Virus record (IMG/VR): IMGVR_UViG_3300046777_001349
Location: 1-39,412 of that record
Origin: a virus
Reading direction: 5' to 3' (one strand)
Length of the DNA: 39,412 nucleotides
The notes beneath the pieces were generated by a model. That model did no database searches. It was not told the origin of the DNA and worked only from the letters and a program-made list of their open reading frames with translations. Of the stretch, positions 30,143 to 38,945 are shown one piece after another. Position 1 is the stretch's first letter. The number at the start of each line of letters is the position of its first letter. Made by a program: the position numbers and the translations under genes.

Positions 30143-31990
30143 ATGGTGGCAACGCTTCTCAAATTCACTGACGCATTTAAACCTGCGCCACAATTCTTCA
30201 CGGGAACAGGGACAACACAACTTGTCCCAGATGTTTTCCCTATTGCGATTAACGGCAGACCATATCTTGTTGACGAAAAATCCAACCAATTTTCTCGCGG
30301 ATTCGAGCCGCGTGTGCGTGACTCTGTTGACCAGTCAACCAGCCCAGGTGAAGCAGCTATTAACCCACAAGGATTGTGGCGTAGAGGTGAAACATCCTGG
30401 CATTACGGTGCTGGACAAAAATATGCTGACACCGCTGAAGCACAGGACTACAGGTTCTACTCCAGTAAAGGTGTAAACCCTTGGACCAAGGGACAGTTAA
30501 CACTTCATAATAAAACTAAATTGTCGTTGTCTTCTGCGGCAACTACTGCTCACCTTGTAACACAAGATGGGCGCATATATGCGTCACTTGGTGCTGATGT
30601 TAAATACACAACAGACCCGTACGCATCTTCACCAACATGGTCTGATTGCACGGGTGAACCTGGCGGAACATGCGCGGCAATGGCAACAGATGGCTCACGC
30701 ATCTACCTTGCTTTCCCAAGCGACGGTGTCCGTGTTATTGACCCTGCAACATCAGTATCAGTAATCTCATCAAGCAAGTTTGTTAACTCAACTGACAGTT
30801 ACTACATGCTTGGCTTTGCGAAAAACTATATGTTCGGCGCACATAGCCATATCCTTAACACCATCTCATCTGGTGGTTCAAAGTCTGCGCACATCACCCC
30901 AGATGACACACAGTTTAAATGGGTTGGTGTAGCCACAGGTCAGAACGCTGTATATGCCGCAGGATATGCAGGCAAGAAATCACTCATCTACAAAATCACC
31001 ATCAAAGCAGATGGCACATTAGACGCTGGTGTTGTTGCACTTGAACTTCCAACAGGTGAAGTAGTCTCCGCAATTTCTGGCTACCTTGGATTCATTCTCA
31101 TCGGCACAGATAAAGGCGTGCGTTATGCATCAACCGATAGCAACAGCAACCTTATCGCAGGACAAATCATTCCAACATCCATCCCAGTCACAAAGTTCAC
31201 TAGCGAAGGACGATACAGCTACTTCACATGGGCAAACTACGACGGTGTATCAGGCGGTTTAGGTCGACTTGACCTCGGAACATTCATCTCCACCAACACA
31301 CCTGCCTATGCCACAGACCTGATGTATGACTCGACCGCAACAGTCAACGGACTGGTTACATTTGAAAACAAACGCTGCTTCTGGATTAGCGGAGTAGGAA
31401 TCATCGCAGAAGATTCAGACAACCTGGTTGAGTCAGGAGAAATAGTTACTGGCACATATCGTTGGGGTATCCCTGACCGAAAGTTCATTGCCAAGTTCGA
31501 CCTAAGAACAACACCACTAGTTGGGACTGTCACCCCATCTATCTCACTTGACTCTGCCGCATACCTAGAACTTCCAGCACACCAAAGTCAAAACTCCACA
31601 GAACATGTAGCAACTGGTCCACAAACCAAATTCATTGAAGCAACATTTAAACTTGTTCTCGACCGTCAAACCGCTACAACAGGACCAACCGTTACCCGTT
31701 GGATGGCACGAGCCTATGCCAGCCCAGCACGAAGCCAAGTCTTCCGTGTCCCAATCCTCATGCACCACCACCTACGGGTCAAAGACGTTGAATACTATTT
31801 CGACGTAGAAACCGAACTGAACTACCTCCGCGACCTAGTAACAAACCCGCGAGTAATCAACTATCAAGAAAACACAGAGTCCTATTCTGTTATTGTAGAA
31901 GACCTTCAATTCAATATTATTGACGCGCTAGAATCTAATTGGGACCTTGAAGGCACCTGCATCATTACGATGCGTTCAGTACAGGATTAG
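30143..31990 (+). CDS. Large tail protein, nozzle / beta-propeller-like
   Basis: 615 residues, starting directly after the adaptor stop. The middle shows repeated beta-blade-like units (HLVTQDGRIYASLGADVKYT; MATDGSRIYLAFPSDGVRV; VVSAISGYLGFILIGTDKGV), each ending in a display-type strand, as in tail nozzle or propeller proteins. The C-terminal ~110 residues (RSQVFRVPILMHHHLRVKDV, then EDLQFNIIDALESNWDLEG) resemble minor tail proteins of actinophages. Likely the tail nozzle/hub receiving fibres. Confidence 0.75.
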   Translation: MVATLLKFTDAFKPAPQFFTGTGTTQLVPDVFPIAINGRPYLVDEKSNQFSRGFEPRVRDSVDQSTSPGEAAINPQGLWRRGETSWHYGAGQKYADTAEAQDYRFYSSKGVNPWTKGQLTLHNKTKLSLSSAATTAHLVTQDGRIYASLGADVKYTTDPYASSPTWSDCTGEPGGTCAAMATDGSRIYLAFPSDGVRVIDPATSVSVISSSKFVNSTDSYYMLGFAKNYMFGAHSHILNTISSGGSKSAHITPDDTQFKWVGVATGQNAVYAAGYAGKKSLIYKITIKADGTLDAGVVALELPTGEVVSAISGYLGFILIGTDKGVRYASTDSNSNLIAGQIIPTSIPVTKFTSEGRYSYFTWANYDGVSGGLGRLDLGTFISTNTPAYATDLMYDSTATVNGLVTFENKRCFWISGVGIIAEDSDNLVESGEIVTGTYRWGIPDRKFIAKFDLRTTPLVGTVTPSISLDSAAYLELPAHQSQNSTEHVATGPQTKFIEATFKLVLDRQTATTGPTVTRWMARAYASPARSQVFRVPILMHHHLRVKDVEYYFDVETELNYLRDLVTNPRVINYQENTESYSVIVEDLQFNIIDALESNWDLEGTCIITMRSVQD

Positions 31991-31998
31991 GAGAAATA

Positions 31999-32958
31999 GT
32001 GGCATACGCAACAAGAAGGTCATACGCTGGCGCAGCACCCGCATGCACATTGACCAACTCTATTACTAGTAGCGACACTACCGCCACTATCACAGGCGAC
32101 ACCACCAACTGGAACAACACCGCCAACGGTTCGTTCTATATGGTTATCGACCCAGGTCTTAGCACCGAAGAAAAAGTTTTAGTAGGTACACGCTCAGGCT
32201 CATCCTTGTCAAGCATTACTCGTGGTGTTGACGGGACAACCGCTGCGGCACACAATGCTGGAGCAACATGCTACCCAGTTTTCACTGCAACCGATGCTGA
32301 CCAAGCCAATGCTGTAGCATCAGCCCTTACCACTAAGGGTGACTTGCTTGTTACTACTGGTTCTGTATTAAACCGTTTGGCTGTTGGCACGAACGATTAT
32401 GCGTTGCTTGCGGATTCTTCTGCTACTAATGGTGTGGCTTGGAAGCAAATCCCTGCAGCTGGTATTGCATCTGATGCTGTTACTACCGCAAAGATTCTTA
32501 ATGCCAATGTGACTGCTGCGAAGTTGGCTACTGATTCTGTTGAGACAGCAAAGATTGTTGATTCGAATGTTACGACAGCAAAGATTGCAGACAATGCTGT
32601 AACACAAGCGAAGTTGGCTGACCGTGTTATTGGTTCTGCTGAGTATGACAACATGACGTTAAACGCTCAGACTGGTACGACTTACACGCTTGCATTGAGC
32701 GATGCTCACAAGTTAGTGACATTGTCAAATGCGTCGGCTATCACTTTAACTGTACCAACAAATAGTTCTGTGGCATTTGAAATCGGTGACCAAGTTAACT
32801 TGTTGCAGTTAGGTGCTGGTCAAGTAACAGTTTCTGGTTCGGGTGTGACTTTCCGTTCTGAAGGTTCTAAGTTAAAACTTAAAGGTCAGTACGCGATGGC
32901 TACGTTGGTAAAGATTGACACCGATACATGGGTGCTTGTCGGTAATACGGCGGCATAG
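31999..32958 (+). CDS. Trimeric tail fibre / spike protein
   Basis: 319 residues from GTG 31999, supported by TAGGAGAAATA. The N-terminal ~100 residues contain the [14 protein letters not shown] module shared with the adaptor. Residues about 155-210 carry a run of heptad-like TTAKI/TAAKLA repeats ([19 protein letters not shown] and so on), typical of trimeric fibre shafts. The C-terminus ([18 protein letters not shown], then [19 protein letters not shown]) is a common phage fibre head. Probably receptor-binding. The 3' half uses G/T-rich codons, unlike the 5' half. Confidence 0.85.
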   Translation: MAYATRRSYAGAAPACTLTNSITSSDTTATITGDTTNWNNTANGSFYMVIDPGLSTEEKVLVGTRSGSSLSSITRGVDGTTAAAHNAGATCYPVFTATDADQANAVASALTTKGDLLVTTGSVLNRLAVGTNDYALLADSSATNGVAWKQIPAAGIASDAVTTAKILNANVTAAKLATDSVETAKIVDSNVTTAKIADNAVTQAKLADRVIGSAEYDNMTLNAQTGTTYTLALSDAHKLVTLSNASAITLTVPTNSSVAFEIGDQVNLLQLGAGQVTVSGSGVTFRSEGSKLKLKGQYAMATLVKIDTDTWVLVGNTAA

Positions 32959-32960
32959 TC

Positions 32961-33668
32961 ATGCAAATACTTGCTGGAGTAGGTAGCGCACCTGATGTAA
33001 TCGCAACCTTCATGGTCGTTGGCGGTGGTGGCGGTGCAGCTGGTGGTTTTAACAACGGTTCAGTAGCATCAACTAGCCCTGGTGCTGGTGGTGGTGGTAT
33101 TGCTATTTCAAGTGATACCACTCTTACGGCAGGAACATATACCGTAACTGTTGGCGATGGTGGTAACGCTGGTGGCGGTGGTGGTGGTGAGCCAAGCGGT
33201 TCAACAAACGGTTCAACATCATCTGTAACTAACCCATCTTCGTCAACTGTTGTCACAGCAGGCGGTGGTGGCAAGTCAACGATGGGTTATCCATCTGGTT
33301 CTGCTGGTTCTGGCGGTTCTGGCTCAACATCAAATGGTTCTGGTGGTGGCACTACTGGAGATAACGGCTGGAACGGTGGATACACAACATCATTCACTGG
33401 CACATCATTAACGTTTGGTCGCGGTGGTAATTCAAACGGTAGTGGTGGTGGTGCATCAGGTAGCGCGAACACTGGTGACGGTGGTGTTGGTGGTGGCGGT
33501 GGAAACCCTTGGGGTGGCGGCGCAGGTGGAAAGGGTGTTGCATATTTGAAGCTTTTGACTTCAGATGTTTCAAGCATCACAGCAACTACAGGCAGTCCAA
33601 CTACAAGTACAACTGGTTCATACACCGTGTATAAGTGGACCTCATCGGGTTCATTCACAGTTGCGTAG
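32961..33668 (+). CDS. Glycine-rich tail fibre 4
   Basis: 235 residues. It lacks the VCTS-RP module of the other Gly-rich fibres but has the same type of Gly-rich polyproline/polyglycine body beginning [11 protein letters not shown], and ends [18 protein letters not shown], a diverged form of the cap of fibres 1 and 2. It probably forms the distal tip of the preceding fibre. The following gene begins inside its last codons. Confidence 0.8.
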   Translation: MQILAGVGSAPDVIATFMVVGGGGGAAGGFNNGSVASTSPGAGGGGIAISSDTTLTAGTYTVTVGDGGNAGGGGGGEPSGSTNGSTSSVTNPSSSTVVTAGGGGKSTMGYPSGSAGSGGSGSTSNGSGGGTTGDNGWNGGYTTSFTGTSLTFGRGGNSNGSGGGASGSANTGDGGVGGGGGNPWGGGAGGKGVAYLKLLTSDVSSITATTGSPTTSTTGSYTVYKWTSSGSFTVA

Positions 33669-34890
33669 TAAGTGGCTGATACTAATACCCGCTTTATGGT
33701 TTGCGTTATTCGCTAAACCCGCTAAAGCAGACGGTTTGGGTGACTGGCAGTTCTCTAAGTCATGCGCGAACTCAGGTTCATACGAAGTAGTAGACAACAG
33801 CATTGTTCTGCACGGACCAGACGGCAACGGTTGCTCTGGTCAATCACATTGGGTAAAGATTGAAACCACTATCCCAACAGGGGTCAACACAGTTGACTTT
33901 ACTTGGGTATATCAAACTTATGATGGCGCATGGTATGACCCGCCACAGTACGCGGTAAATGGTACGTATGTTCAGTTAACTATGGCGAACAATGCAACAG
34001 GTTCGCTATCTGTTCCCGTTCAAGAGGGTGATGTTTTCACGTTCCGTCAATACTCAACAGATACCTGCTGTCAACCAGGTCATCTCACAATTAGTAACCT
34101 GTCGTTATGGGCATCTATAACCTCATCCACGACAACAACGACGACCTCTACTACTACTGTCCCGTCAACGACTGTCCCTGTCACCAACCCGACTACTACG
34201 ACAGTTCAAGAAACAACTACAACAACAGTTCCCGAAACAACGACTTCTGTGGAGAACTCAACTAGCACTACCAGTACTTCCGTACCCCAAACAACAACAA
34301 CAGAATCAACGACGACCACGACACAACCACCAGCAACTCTTCCACCTACACCTCCTCAAACAATTCCGCCAGCACCCGTCGAAACTTCTGCTCCAACAAC
34401 GCTTCCCGAAACAACGACAAGCACTTCAACGACAACAATAGTGGCAACCACCACAACAGTCCCGCTTCCGTCAAGTACAACCACATCAACTTCAACATCG
34501 TCCCTACCTCCTGTCACCACCCTAGCCCCGACGACCACGGAGACCACGCTCCCAGCCGTTCTCAGCGACCTTAGTCCTACCCAAGCCCTATCGGTAGCCC
34601 TCGCTCCAGAAACGCTTACAACGCTCACAGCGACCCAAGCTGAGCAGGTGTTCGCCAGTATCGAAACCAGCCAACTGTCAGACACTCAGATTGCTGAGAT
34701 AACAGCCGCCGTACAAGACGCACCTACCGAAGTACGCCAAGCCTTTGAAGAAAAGGTAGACGTATTCAAAGCAGGATTTGATGATTATGTTCCGCTCGGC
34801 TCAAACATCCCAGTTAGCACACGGCGCACCTTAATTGCTGTCACCGCAGGGATAACCCTCGCCGCCGCAGGTACTAGAATTAGACGCTGA
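33661..34890 (+). CDS. Secreted/anchored Thr-rich protein with lectin-like domain
   Basis: 409 residues if started at TTG 33661, which gives a perfect signal peptide: MRSK, a hydrophobic core [14 protein letters not shown], then KPAKA before DGLGDW. No in-frame ATG exists; the 8-nt overlap allows coupling. Residues about 24-150 are a beta-sandwich-like domain with several Cys ([33 protein letters not shown]), possibly carbohydrate-binding. Then comes a ~170-residue Thr/Ser/Pro linker, a helical domain, and a C-terminal hydrophobic segment with basic end ([15 protein letters not shown] then RIRR). It looks like a host cell-surface protein and may be acquired; a superinfection or adhesion role is a guess. 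Confidence 0.7.
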   Translation: MRSKWLILIPALWFALFAKPAKADGLGDWQFSKSCANSGSYEVVDNSIVLHGPDGNGCSGQSHWVKIETTIPTGVNTVDFTWVYQTYDGAWYDPPQYAVNGTYVQLTMANNATGSLSVPVQEGDVFTFRQYSTDTCCQPGHLTISNLSLWASITSSTTTTTTSTTTVPSTTVPVTNPTTTTVQETTTTTVPETTTSVENSTSTTSTSVPQTTTTESTTTTTQPPATLPPTPPQTIPPAPVETSAPTTLPETTTSTSTTTIVATTTTVPLPSSTTTSTSTSSLPPVTTLAPTTTETTLPAVLSDLSPTQALSVALAPETLTTLTATQAEQVFASIETSQLSDTQIAEITAAVQDAPTEVRQAFEEKVDVFKAGFDDYVPLGSNIPVSTRRTLIAVTAGITLAAAGTRIRR

Positions 34891-35051
34891 TGCGCAAAAT
34901 TTTGGACTACCTAATTGACAACGCTTGGACATGGGCTGGTACAGGCATGGTGCTAATCACCCTATCTGGACCAACCTTACGCCAAGCAACACTCATTACA
35001 GGCACAGTCATTTTGGTACACTCAATACTCACATTCTCAAAGAAAGACTAA
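34890..35051 (+). CDS. 53-residue two-TM protein, holin-like
   Basis: A frame starting at the TGATG overlap with the previous gene. [15 protein letters not shown] is followed by two hydrophobic helices (AGTGMVLITLSG and ATLITGTVILVHSILTF) and a short charged tail SKKD. Placed just before a second small membrane protein and the endolysin, it is a holin or antiholin candidate. Three bases separate its stop from the next ATG. Confidence 0.6.
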   Translation: MRKILDYLIDNAWTWAGTGMVLITLSGPTLRQATLITGTVILVHSILTFSKKD

Positions 35052-35053
35052 CC

Positions 35054-35302
35054 ATGGCAAAACTTCAGAACATCATCTTCCGTATCTTCGCTCTGTTCGG
35101 TTCATCCGCACTCGCAGCAGTAGCTGGCGGTGCGATTATCGGCGTTCAGTTGTGGAAGTCGGCAGCACTTGCAGGCATCATGGCATGCGCCCAAGTAATC
35201 GAGAAGTTGTTGCGCTTCAGCGTAGACGGTTCACTCACCAAAGAGGAAATTGAACTGGCTTTCACTGGCGCAGTTAAGGCTAAGCCTGAAGCAGCCGAAT
35301 GA
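35054..35302 (+). CDS. Putative holin
   Basis: 82 residues from ATG 35054; the upstream in-frame ATG at 34925 overlaps the previous gene and gives a soluble, unlikely N-terminus. An amphipathic start (AKLQNIIFRIFALFG) is followed by two hydrophobic helices (SSALAAVAGGAIIGVQL and ALAGIMACAQVIEKLL) and a charged C-terminus with TKEEIELAF. Size, topology and direct coupling (ATGA) to the endolysin gene support a holin. This type lacks a diagnostic motif, so the call rests on context. Confidence 0.7.
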   Translation: MAKLQNIIFRIFALFGSSALAAVAGGAIIGVQLWKSAALAGIMACAQVIEKLLRFSVDGSLTKEEIELAFTGAVKAKPEAAE

Positions 35303-35862
35303 TGGCGATGAAAAAGAAGGCAGGAAACGACCTACCAATCATCGATGTCAAACTCTGTTCATGCCTTAAAAATGCGAAGCCTGGTGAACTCGCTCCGAAA
35401 CTTCTCCGCAAGATTGAAGGCAAAGGAACACTCCACCATTGCGCCGCAGACGCATACGAAGCAATGGATGCGGCAGCAAATGCAGAAGGAATTGACCTCA
35501 GTCCGACAAGCCCAGCGGACACATACCGCACACTTGCGGTTCAAGAGTACGGATTCTTCCAGCGATACACCACAGATGTAATCGCAGGTCAGAAGCCACG
35601 CATCTATCAGGGTAAAGCATGGTATCTGAAGAAGGGCAATGCACCAATGGCAGTTCCTGGGACATCGAAGCATAATCTTGGTATTGCTATCGACATTAAG
35701 GACGCAAGTAACCCGAAGCGTCTTGCATGGTTGAAAGCTAACGCTGTGTCGTTTGGTTTCTCGTGGGAAGTTGTTCCTGAAGAACCATGGCATTTGCGTT
35801 ATGTTTGCGGAGACAATAAACCGCAGCGCGTATTGGACTACCTAGCGAGCAAAGCAGCTTGA
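35299..35862 (+). CDS. Endolysin, M15 (VanY-type) D-Ala-D-Ala carboxypeptidase-like
   Basis: 187 residues. The zinc-peptidase motifs are clear: GTSKHNLGIAIDI at 121-133 gives the metal ligands His125 and Asp132, and EEPWHLRY at 161-168 gives the catalytic Glu (161/162) and the third ligand His165. A helical N-terminal ~70 residues precede the domain. There is no signal peptide, so holin-dependent release is expected. M15 enzymes cleave stem-peptide bonds of peptidoglycan. It sits in a holin-endolysin-TM cassette. A second wall enzyme is encoded at 105. Confidence 0.92.
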   Translation: MMAMKKKAGNDLPIIDVKLCSCLKNAKPGELAPKLLRKIEGKGTLHHCAADAYEAMDAAANAEGIDLSPTSPADTYRTLAVQEYGFFQRYTTDVIAGQKPRIYQGKAWYLKKGNAPMAVPGTSKHNLGIAIDIKDASNPKRLAWLKANAVSFGFSWEVVPEEPWHLRYVCGDNKPQRVLDYLASKAA

Positions 35863-35863
35863 T

Positions 35864-36082
35864 GTGGACGCTGGCTGGTCCACTATTTGGGCTGCTGTTA
35901 TTGCTGGTTTTTTTGGTGTGCTAACTGTTCTCATACAGAAACTTAAAAAAGAAAACAGCAAAGACCATGAAGTAGTTATGGGTATGTTGAAGATGGTGTA
36001 CAAGAAGCAGGGTTCTGTTGAGTACAAGATTGATAAAGTGTCTGACAAATTGAGTGAGCATATAGAAAATCACCCAAAGTAA
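35864..36082 (+). CDS. Single-TM coiled-coil protein of the lysis cassette
   Basis: 72 residues from GTG 35864; the overlapping ATG at 35862 is in another frame. WSTIWAAVIAGFFGVLTVLI is one transmembrane helix, followed by a charged helix and coiled coil (QKLKKENSKDHEVV; EYKIDKVSDKLSEHIEN). This architecture matches small membrane proteins that follow endolysins in actinophages (DUF2746-like or spanin-like). A second holin or lysis regulator is possible. Confidence 0.65.
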   Translation: MDAGWSTIWAAVIAGFFGVLTVLIQKLKKENSKDHEVVMGMLKMVYKKQGSVEYKIDKVSDKLSEHIENHPK

Positions 36083-36122
36083 ACGCAAGACAATTCGTAG
36101 GGCTGCTAACTTAGTTCGTCCT

Positions 36123-36269
36123 ATGACAGTCCAAACACTAGAGACAATACGCAAATACCTAGTAACAGCAAGGGTTTCTCGTCCAGAAGAAGACGAATTC
36201 TTTCGAGCGTTAGCAGAACTTGACCGACTCATTCACAAGGTCAAAGCCCCACAAAAGCAAGCCGCCTGA
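36123..36269 (+). CDS. 48-residue helical mini-protein
   Basis: MTVQTLETIRKYLVTARVSR, then EEDEFFRALAELDRLIHKVK: one or two amphipathic helices with balanced charge. No ribosome site stands out. The frame stays open upstream to a TAG but has no alternative start codon. It fills most of the gap between the lysis cassette and the gene at 36283. Function unknown. Confidence 0.5.
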   Translation: MTVQTLETIRKYLVTARVSRPEEDEFFRALAELDRLIHKVKAPQKQAA

Positions 36270-36282
36270 CTAGACTTGCCAC

Positions 36283-36552
36283 ATGGAAGAAGGGCGTAAA
36301 TACCCCGTACTTTTGGTGACATGGGCTGATACCCACATGTCCCAAGGCGGCTGGTTGGAACTTGCTGACTACGAAGACGACGGAGAGTGCATCGTCTCAT
36401 CAGTAGGTTTCCACATTCCTGTTGGCGACCCTGGCTCAAAAGATAAACACGTTACCCTTTGGCAGAGCTTCTCTAAAGACGAAGGTATCCATGCAATCCA
36501 TATCCCAGTGGGCATGGTAAGAGAATTAAAAATTCTGAACGAACCTAGTTGA
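36283..36552 (+). CDS. Small protein of unknown function, beta-rich
   Basis: 89 residues. KYPVLLVTWADTHMSQGGWL, ECIVSSVGFHIPVGD, then KHVTLWQSFSKDEGIHAIHI: alternating strands with several Trp/His, suggesting a compact beta-barrel. No strong ribosome site before ATG 36283. Its stop overlaps the -35 element of the promoter candidate that drives the recombination operon. No family identified. Confidence 0.7.
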   Translation: MEEGRKYPVLLVTWADTHMSQGGWLELADYEDDGECIVSSVGFHIPVGDPGSKDKHVTLWQSFSKDEGIHAIHIPVGMVRELKILNEPS

Positions 36553-36576
36553 CATACGGTATCACCATCAGATAAG
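36549..36576 (+). promoter_or_regulatory. Candidate early promoter of the recombination operon
   Basis: TTGACA (36549-36554), 16 bases, GATAAG (36571-36576). Between them GTATCAC at 36559-36565 lies five bases before GATAAG, the layout also seen in P3 and similar in P1 and P2. TCACC (36563-36567?) and GGTGA just downstream form a small dyad over the -10, a possible operator. The leader ends AACTACAAGAAGGGAAATAC before ATG 36611. Confidence 0.6.
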
Positions 36577-36610
36577 GTGACACCAAGGGAAACTACAAGA
36601 AGGGAAATAC

Positions 36611-37567
36611 ATGAACATCAAACGTTATCGTATTCATAAAAACGAACACGGTGGACAAGACTGGTTGAACGACCGCTTCTGGGATGCAGAGAAACGCAAA
36701 CGAGTTTCAGCATCAGCAGTCGCAGCAATCTACGGGCTACACCCATTCGTACCAGCAGACAGATACGCAGCTGAGTTACTAGGTGATACACCCCCTGCAC
36801 CTATCGAACCAACATGGGCAATGACACGCGGCAACGACCTCGAACCATTGTGCATCAAATGGGCAATAGATAAAACAGGAATCCCATTCGTCACACCTGA
36901 AGAAATGTTTGTTGCAGAAACAGACAACGGTGCGCGAATGATTGCCACACTTGACGGCTTCTATGAGAACGGTGACGAGCGAAAGATTCTCGAAATCAAA
37001 ACCTCATCACGCCCATGGGAAGGCGAACTACCTGACTACTGGCGTATCCAAGGAATACAGCAAGCCATCTGTGCCGACACCAACCTCGTTACATGGGGTG
37101 TATTCGATAACACGATGAGCCTGTACATCTATGAGCAACACATCAGCGACGATGAGAAGCAAGAACATTGTGATGCTGTAGCAAAATGGTTGTCCGCTAT
37201 CGACCTTGGTATGACACCCGAAGGTGTGAACTGGTCATATGAAACCATTAGTACCCGCTACCAAAAGGTGGAGCATACCTCAGTTGAACTGCCAGCCACA
37301 GCAAAAGAACTAGTAGCACAACTAAAGCATGTGAAGTCGGAAGCGAAGTCGTTAGCAGAACTAGAAGACAAACTTAAAGCTGAACTGTGTGAGTTGATTG
37401 GCTCTAACGAAGTTGCTACGGTGGACGGAACAATCGTTGCAACATGGAAGGGTCGCACATGGGAATCGCTAGACATTAAACGATTGAAAGCATTAGAACC
37501 TGAGATAGCAGCAAAGTACAGCAAACCAACAACAACACGAACACTTCTCTTGAAAGGGGAAAAGTAA
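36611..37567 (+). CDS. YqaJ-type (lambda exonuclease fold) recombination nuclease
   Basis: 318 residues. Family residues are in order: RVSASAVAAIYGLHPF near 31-46; RGNDLEP with Glu78; ARMIATLDGF with Asp115; ILEIKTSS with Glu128 and Lys130; YWRIQGIQQA with Gln147/150. These form the PD-(D/E)xK core of YqaJ/lambda exonucleases, which resect double-strand ends to make 3' single strands. About 90 C-terminal residues form a coiled coil (VAQLKHVKSEAKSLAELEDK) and a small extra domain. The ATG follows GAAGGGAAATAC, and the next gene (the annealing protein) is coupled by TAATG. Confidence 0.93.
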   Translation: MNIKRYRIHKNEHGGQDWLNDRFWDAEKRKRVSASAVAAIYGLHPFVPADRYAAELLGDTPPAPIEPTWAMTRGNDLEPLCIKWAIDKTGIPFVTPEEMFVAETDNGARMIATLDGFYENGDERKILEIKTSSRPWEGELPDYWRIQGIQQAICADTNLVTWGVFDNTMSLYIYEQHISDDEKQEHCDAVAKWLSAIDLGMTPEGVNWSYETISTRYQKVEHTSVELPATAKELVAQLKHVKSEAKSLAELEDKLKAELCELIGSNEVATVDGTIVATWKGRTWESLDIKRLKALEPEIAAKYSKPTTTRTLLLKGEK

Positions 37568-38226
37568 TGGAAGAACAAGCAATCAAAGAAGCACTACGCG
37601 ATGTGCTTGACAAGCATGGTGTACCTGACAAGTCAATCGTGGGCAAACTTCCACGCGGCGGAGGTTCACTCGATTTTGTCGGGCATGCGGAAATCACCAA
37701 AATTCTTATCGAGGTAGACCCACTATGGTCATGGCAACCATGCGGCTGGAACGAAGGACGACCAGCAATCCATGTAGTCAACGGCATGGCAGTCATGTGG
37801 GGAATCCTTACCGTTCACGGCAAAGACATCATCGGTGTTGGCTCAGTCAAACACGACAAAGCTGAACTTGACAAAGAACTTATCGGAGATTTCCTACGCA
37901 ACGCCGCAATGCGTTTCGGTATCTCATTGTCCCTGTGGTCGAAGCAGGAATGGGAAGGACAAGAAATAGCGGGGAAGGTACAGACCAATAGCAAGGTAGC
38001 GAATCCGCTTGCTACCAAACCTACTGAACCTTCTCCCGTGAACGAAGACAAACCACTATCACAACAACAAGTAAAACAATTCGTTGATGCTTGTGACAAA
38101 GTTGGTTTAGACCCAGCCATCGTTGCATCAAAAGCAAAGCTGAACTGGGACGGAGTAATCATGCAGTCACAGCTACCTGTTTTGCGTGACGCTTTCACCG
38201 CAATGAAGAACGAGGGTGGTAACTAA
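37567..38226 (+). CDS. Rad52/Sak-like single-strand annealing protein
   Basis: 219 residues. IVGKLPRGGGSLDFVGHAEI followed by TKILIEVDPLWSWQPCGWN, GMAVMWGILTVHGKDIIGVG and DFLRNAAMRFGISLSLW is the core pattern of phage Rad52-type (Sak-like) annealases. The Pro/Thr linker and the helical C-terminus (LSQQQVKQFVDACDKVGLDP) resemble interaction tails. It pairs with the YqaJ exonuclease in the usual exonuclease-annealase arrangement, and the SSB at 744 would be its partner. Overlaps TAATG at both ends. Confidence 0.82.
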   Translation: MEEQAIKEALRDVLDKHGVPDKSIVGKLPRGGGSLDFVGHAEITKILIEVDPLWSWQPCGWNEGRPAIHVVNGMAVMWGILTVHGKDIIGVGSVKHDKAELDKELIGDFLRNAAMRFGISLSLWSKQEWEGQEIAGKVQTNSKVANPLATKPTEPSPVNEDKPLSQQQVKQFVDACDKVGLDPAIVASKAKLNWDGVIMQSQLPVLRDAFTAMKNEGGN

Positions 38227-38420
38227 TGGCAGCGAAACGGACAGTAGACCCAACAGGTTCAGCACCGTCAACCAAGATGGTGTCAATGCGTCTTACCGCA
38301 CACCAACTGTCATGGGTAGAAACCATCTGTAAGAAACGTGGCTGGTCGCGTAGCGCATTGTTCCGCATGTTGTTAGATGAGGAGGTGCAACGTGTCGAAG
38401 GAGCGAGCCAAGGGAACTAG
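38226..38420 (+). CDS. Ribbon-helix-helix DNA-binding protein
   Basis: 64 residues. STKMVSMRLTAHQLSWVETI followed by KKRGWSRSALFRMLLDEEV has the strand-helix-helix layout of small RHH (CopG/MetJ-type) regulators: a short strand for DNA contact, then two helices with the SRSALFR helix start. Basic N-terminus. It is a plausible repressor of the early operators and the only dedicated regulator besides WhiB. The start overlaps the annealase stop (TAATG), and the 3' end overlaps the next gene by 29 nt. Confidence 0.75.
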   Translation: MAAKRTVDPTGSAPSTKMVSMRLTAHQLSWVETICKKRGWSRSALFRMLLDEEVQRVEGASQGN

Positions 38421-38727
38421 TTTCGAAACATTCGTAGTCAACTACCTGAAAAACTTTTATCCTCATGTCGAGCGACGCACATTGCACGGCACGTTAGATA
38501 AGGGTGACATCGCAGGTACTGACCCTCGTCTTGTGTGGGAATGTAAGAACCAAAAGACATTGAACTTTTCGGGTTGGTTACATGAAGCTGAGAACGAACG
38601 AGTGAACGCTAACGCAGAGATAGGTATTGTTGTGGCGAAGCGTCGCAACTATGGTAATCCTGCTGACCAGTATGCGCTTGTTCGTTTAGAGGACTTGGTG
38701 AAACTGTTGAAACAAGCAGGCTACTAA
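38392..38727 (+). CDS. PD-(D/E)xK nuclease, Holliday-junction-resolvase-like
   Basis: 111 residues from GTG 38392, supported by GAGGAGGT seven bases upstream; ATG 38377 lies before that ribosome site. KGTSFETFVVNYLK (Glu12), RRTLHGTLDKGDIAG (Asp39) and LVWECKNQ (Glu50, Lys52) match the E...GDI...ECK pattern of Hjc-like or VRR-like resolvases that recur in actinophages. It would resolve branched recombination or packaging intermediates. No cofactor domain. It is coupled to the next gene (TAATG). Confidence 0.75.
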   Translation: MSKERAKGTSFETFVVNYLKNFYPHVERRTLHGTLDKGDIAGTDPRLVWECKNQKTLNFSGWLHEAENERVNANAEIGIVVAKRRNYGNPADQYALVRLEDLVKLLKQAGY

Positions 38728-38945
38728 TGAGTGACGACATTGTGACAAGACTGCGACTGCAAACTCCCAATCGCTCAGCGTCTATGGAAGCAGCCGATGA
38801 GATTGAACGGTTGCGGGAATGGAAAGAACTTGCCTACGAAATACGCAATAGAACAATGCGTAACCTATGGTCGTTCATCTTTAACAGGAAACTGATAAAT
38901 AAATTTAACGATATGCACAAAGCAGATTGGGAACGCCGTGGTTGA
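38727..38945 (+). CDS. Small conserved phage protein (SDDIVTRLR type)
   Basis: 72 residues: MSDDIVTRLRLQTPNRSASM, then AADEIERLREWKELAYEIRN, the helical pattern of a small protein very common in phages of unknown function. The C-terminal part is basic (WSFIFNRKLINKFNDMHKAD). The EA-DEIERLREW helix probably dimerises. It overlaps the resolvase stop (TAATG). Confidence 0.75.
   Translation: MSDDIVTRLRLQTPNRSASMEAADEIERLREWKELAYEIRNRTMRNLWSFIFNRKLINKFNDMHKADWERRG

Noticed and set aside
32900-33658. Proline-rich antisense frames under the Gly-rich fibre
   Set aside because: Antisense of GGT/GGC glycine codons always reads as Pro/Thr; no start signals.
34356-34685. Val-rich antisense frame under the Thr-rich linker
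   Set aside because: Antisense of ACN-rich codons gives Val/Ser/Gly; no ribosome site and no neighbours on that strand.
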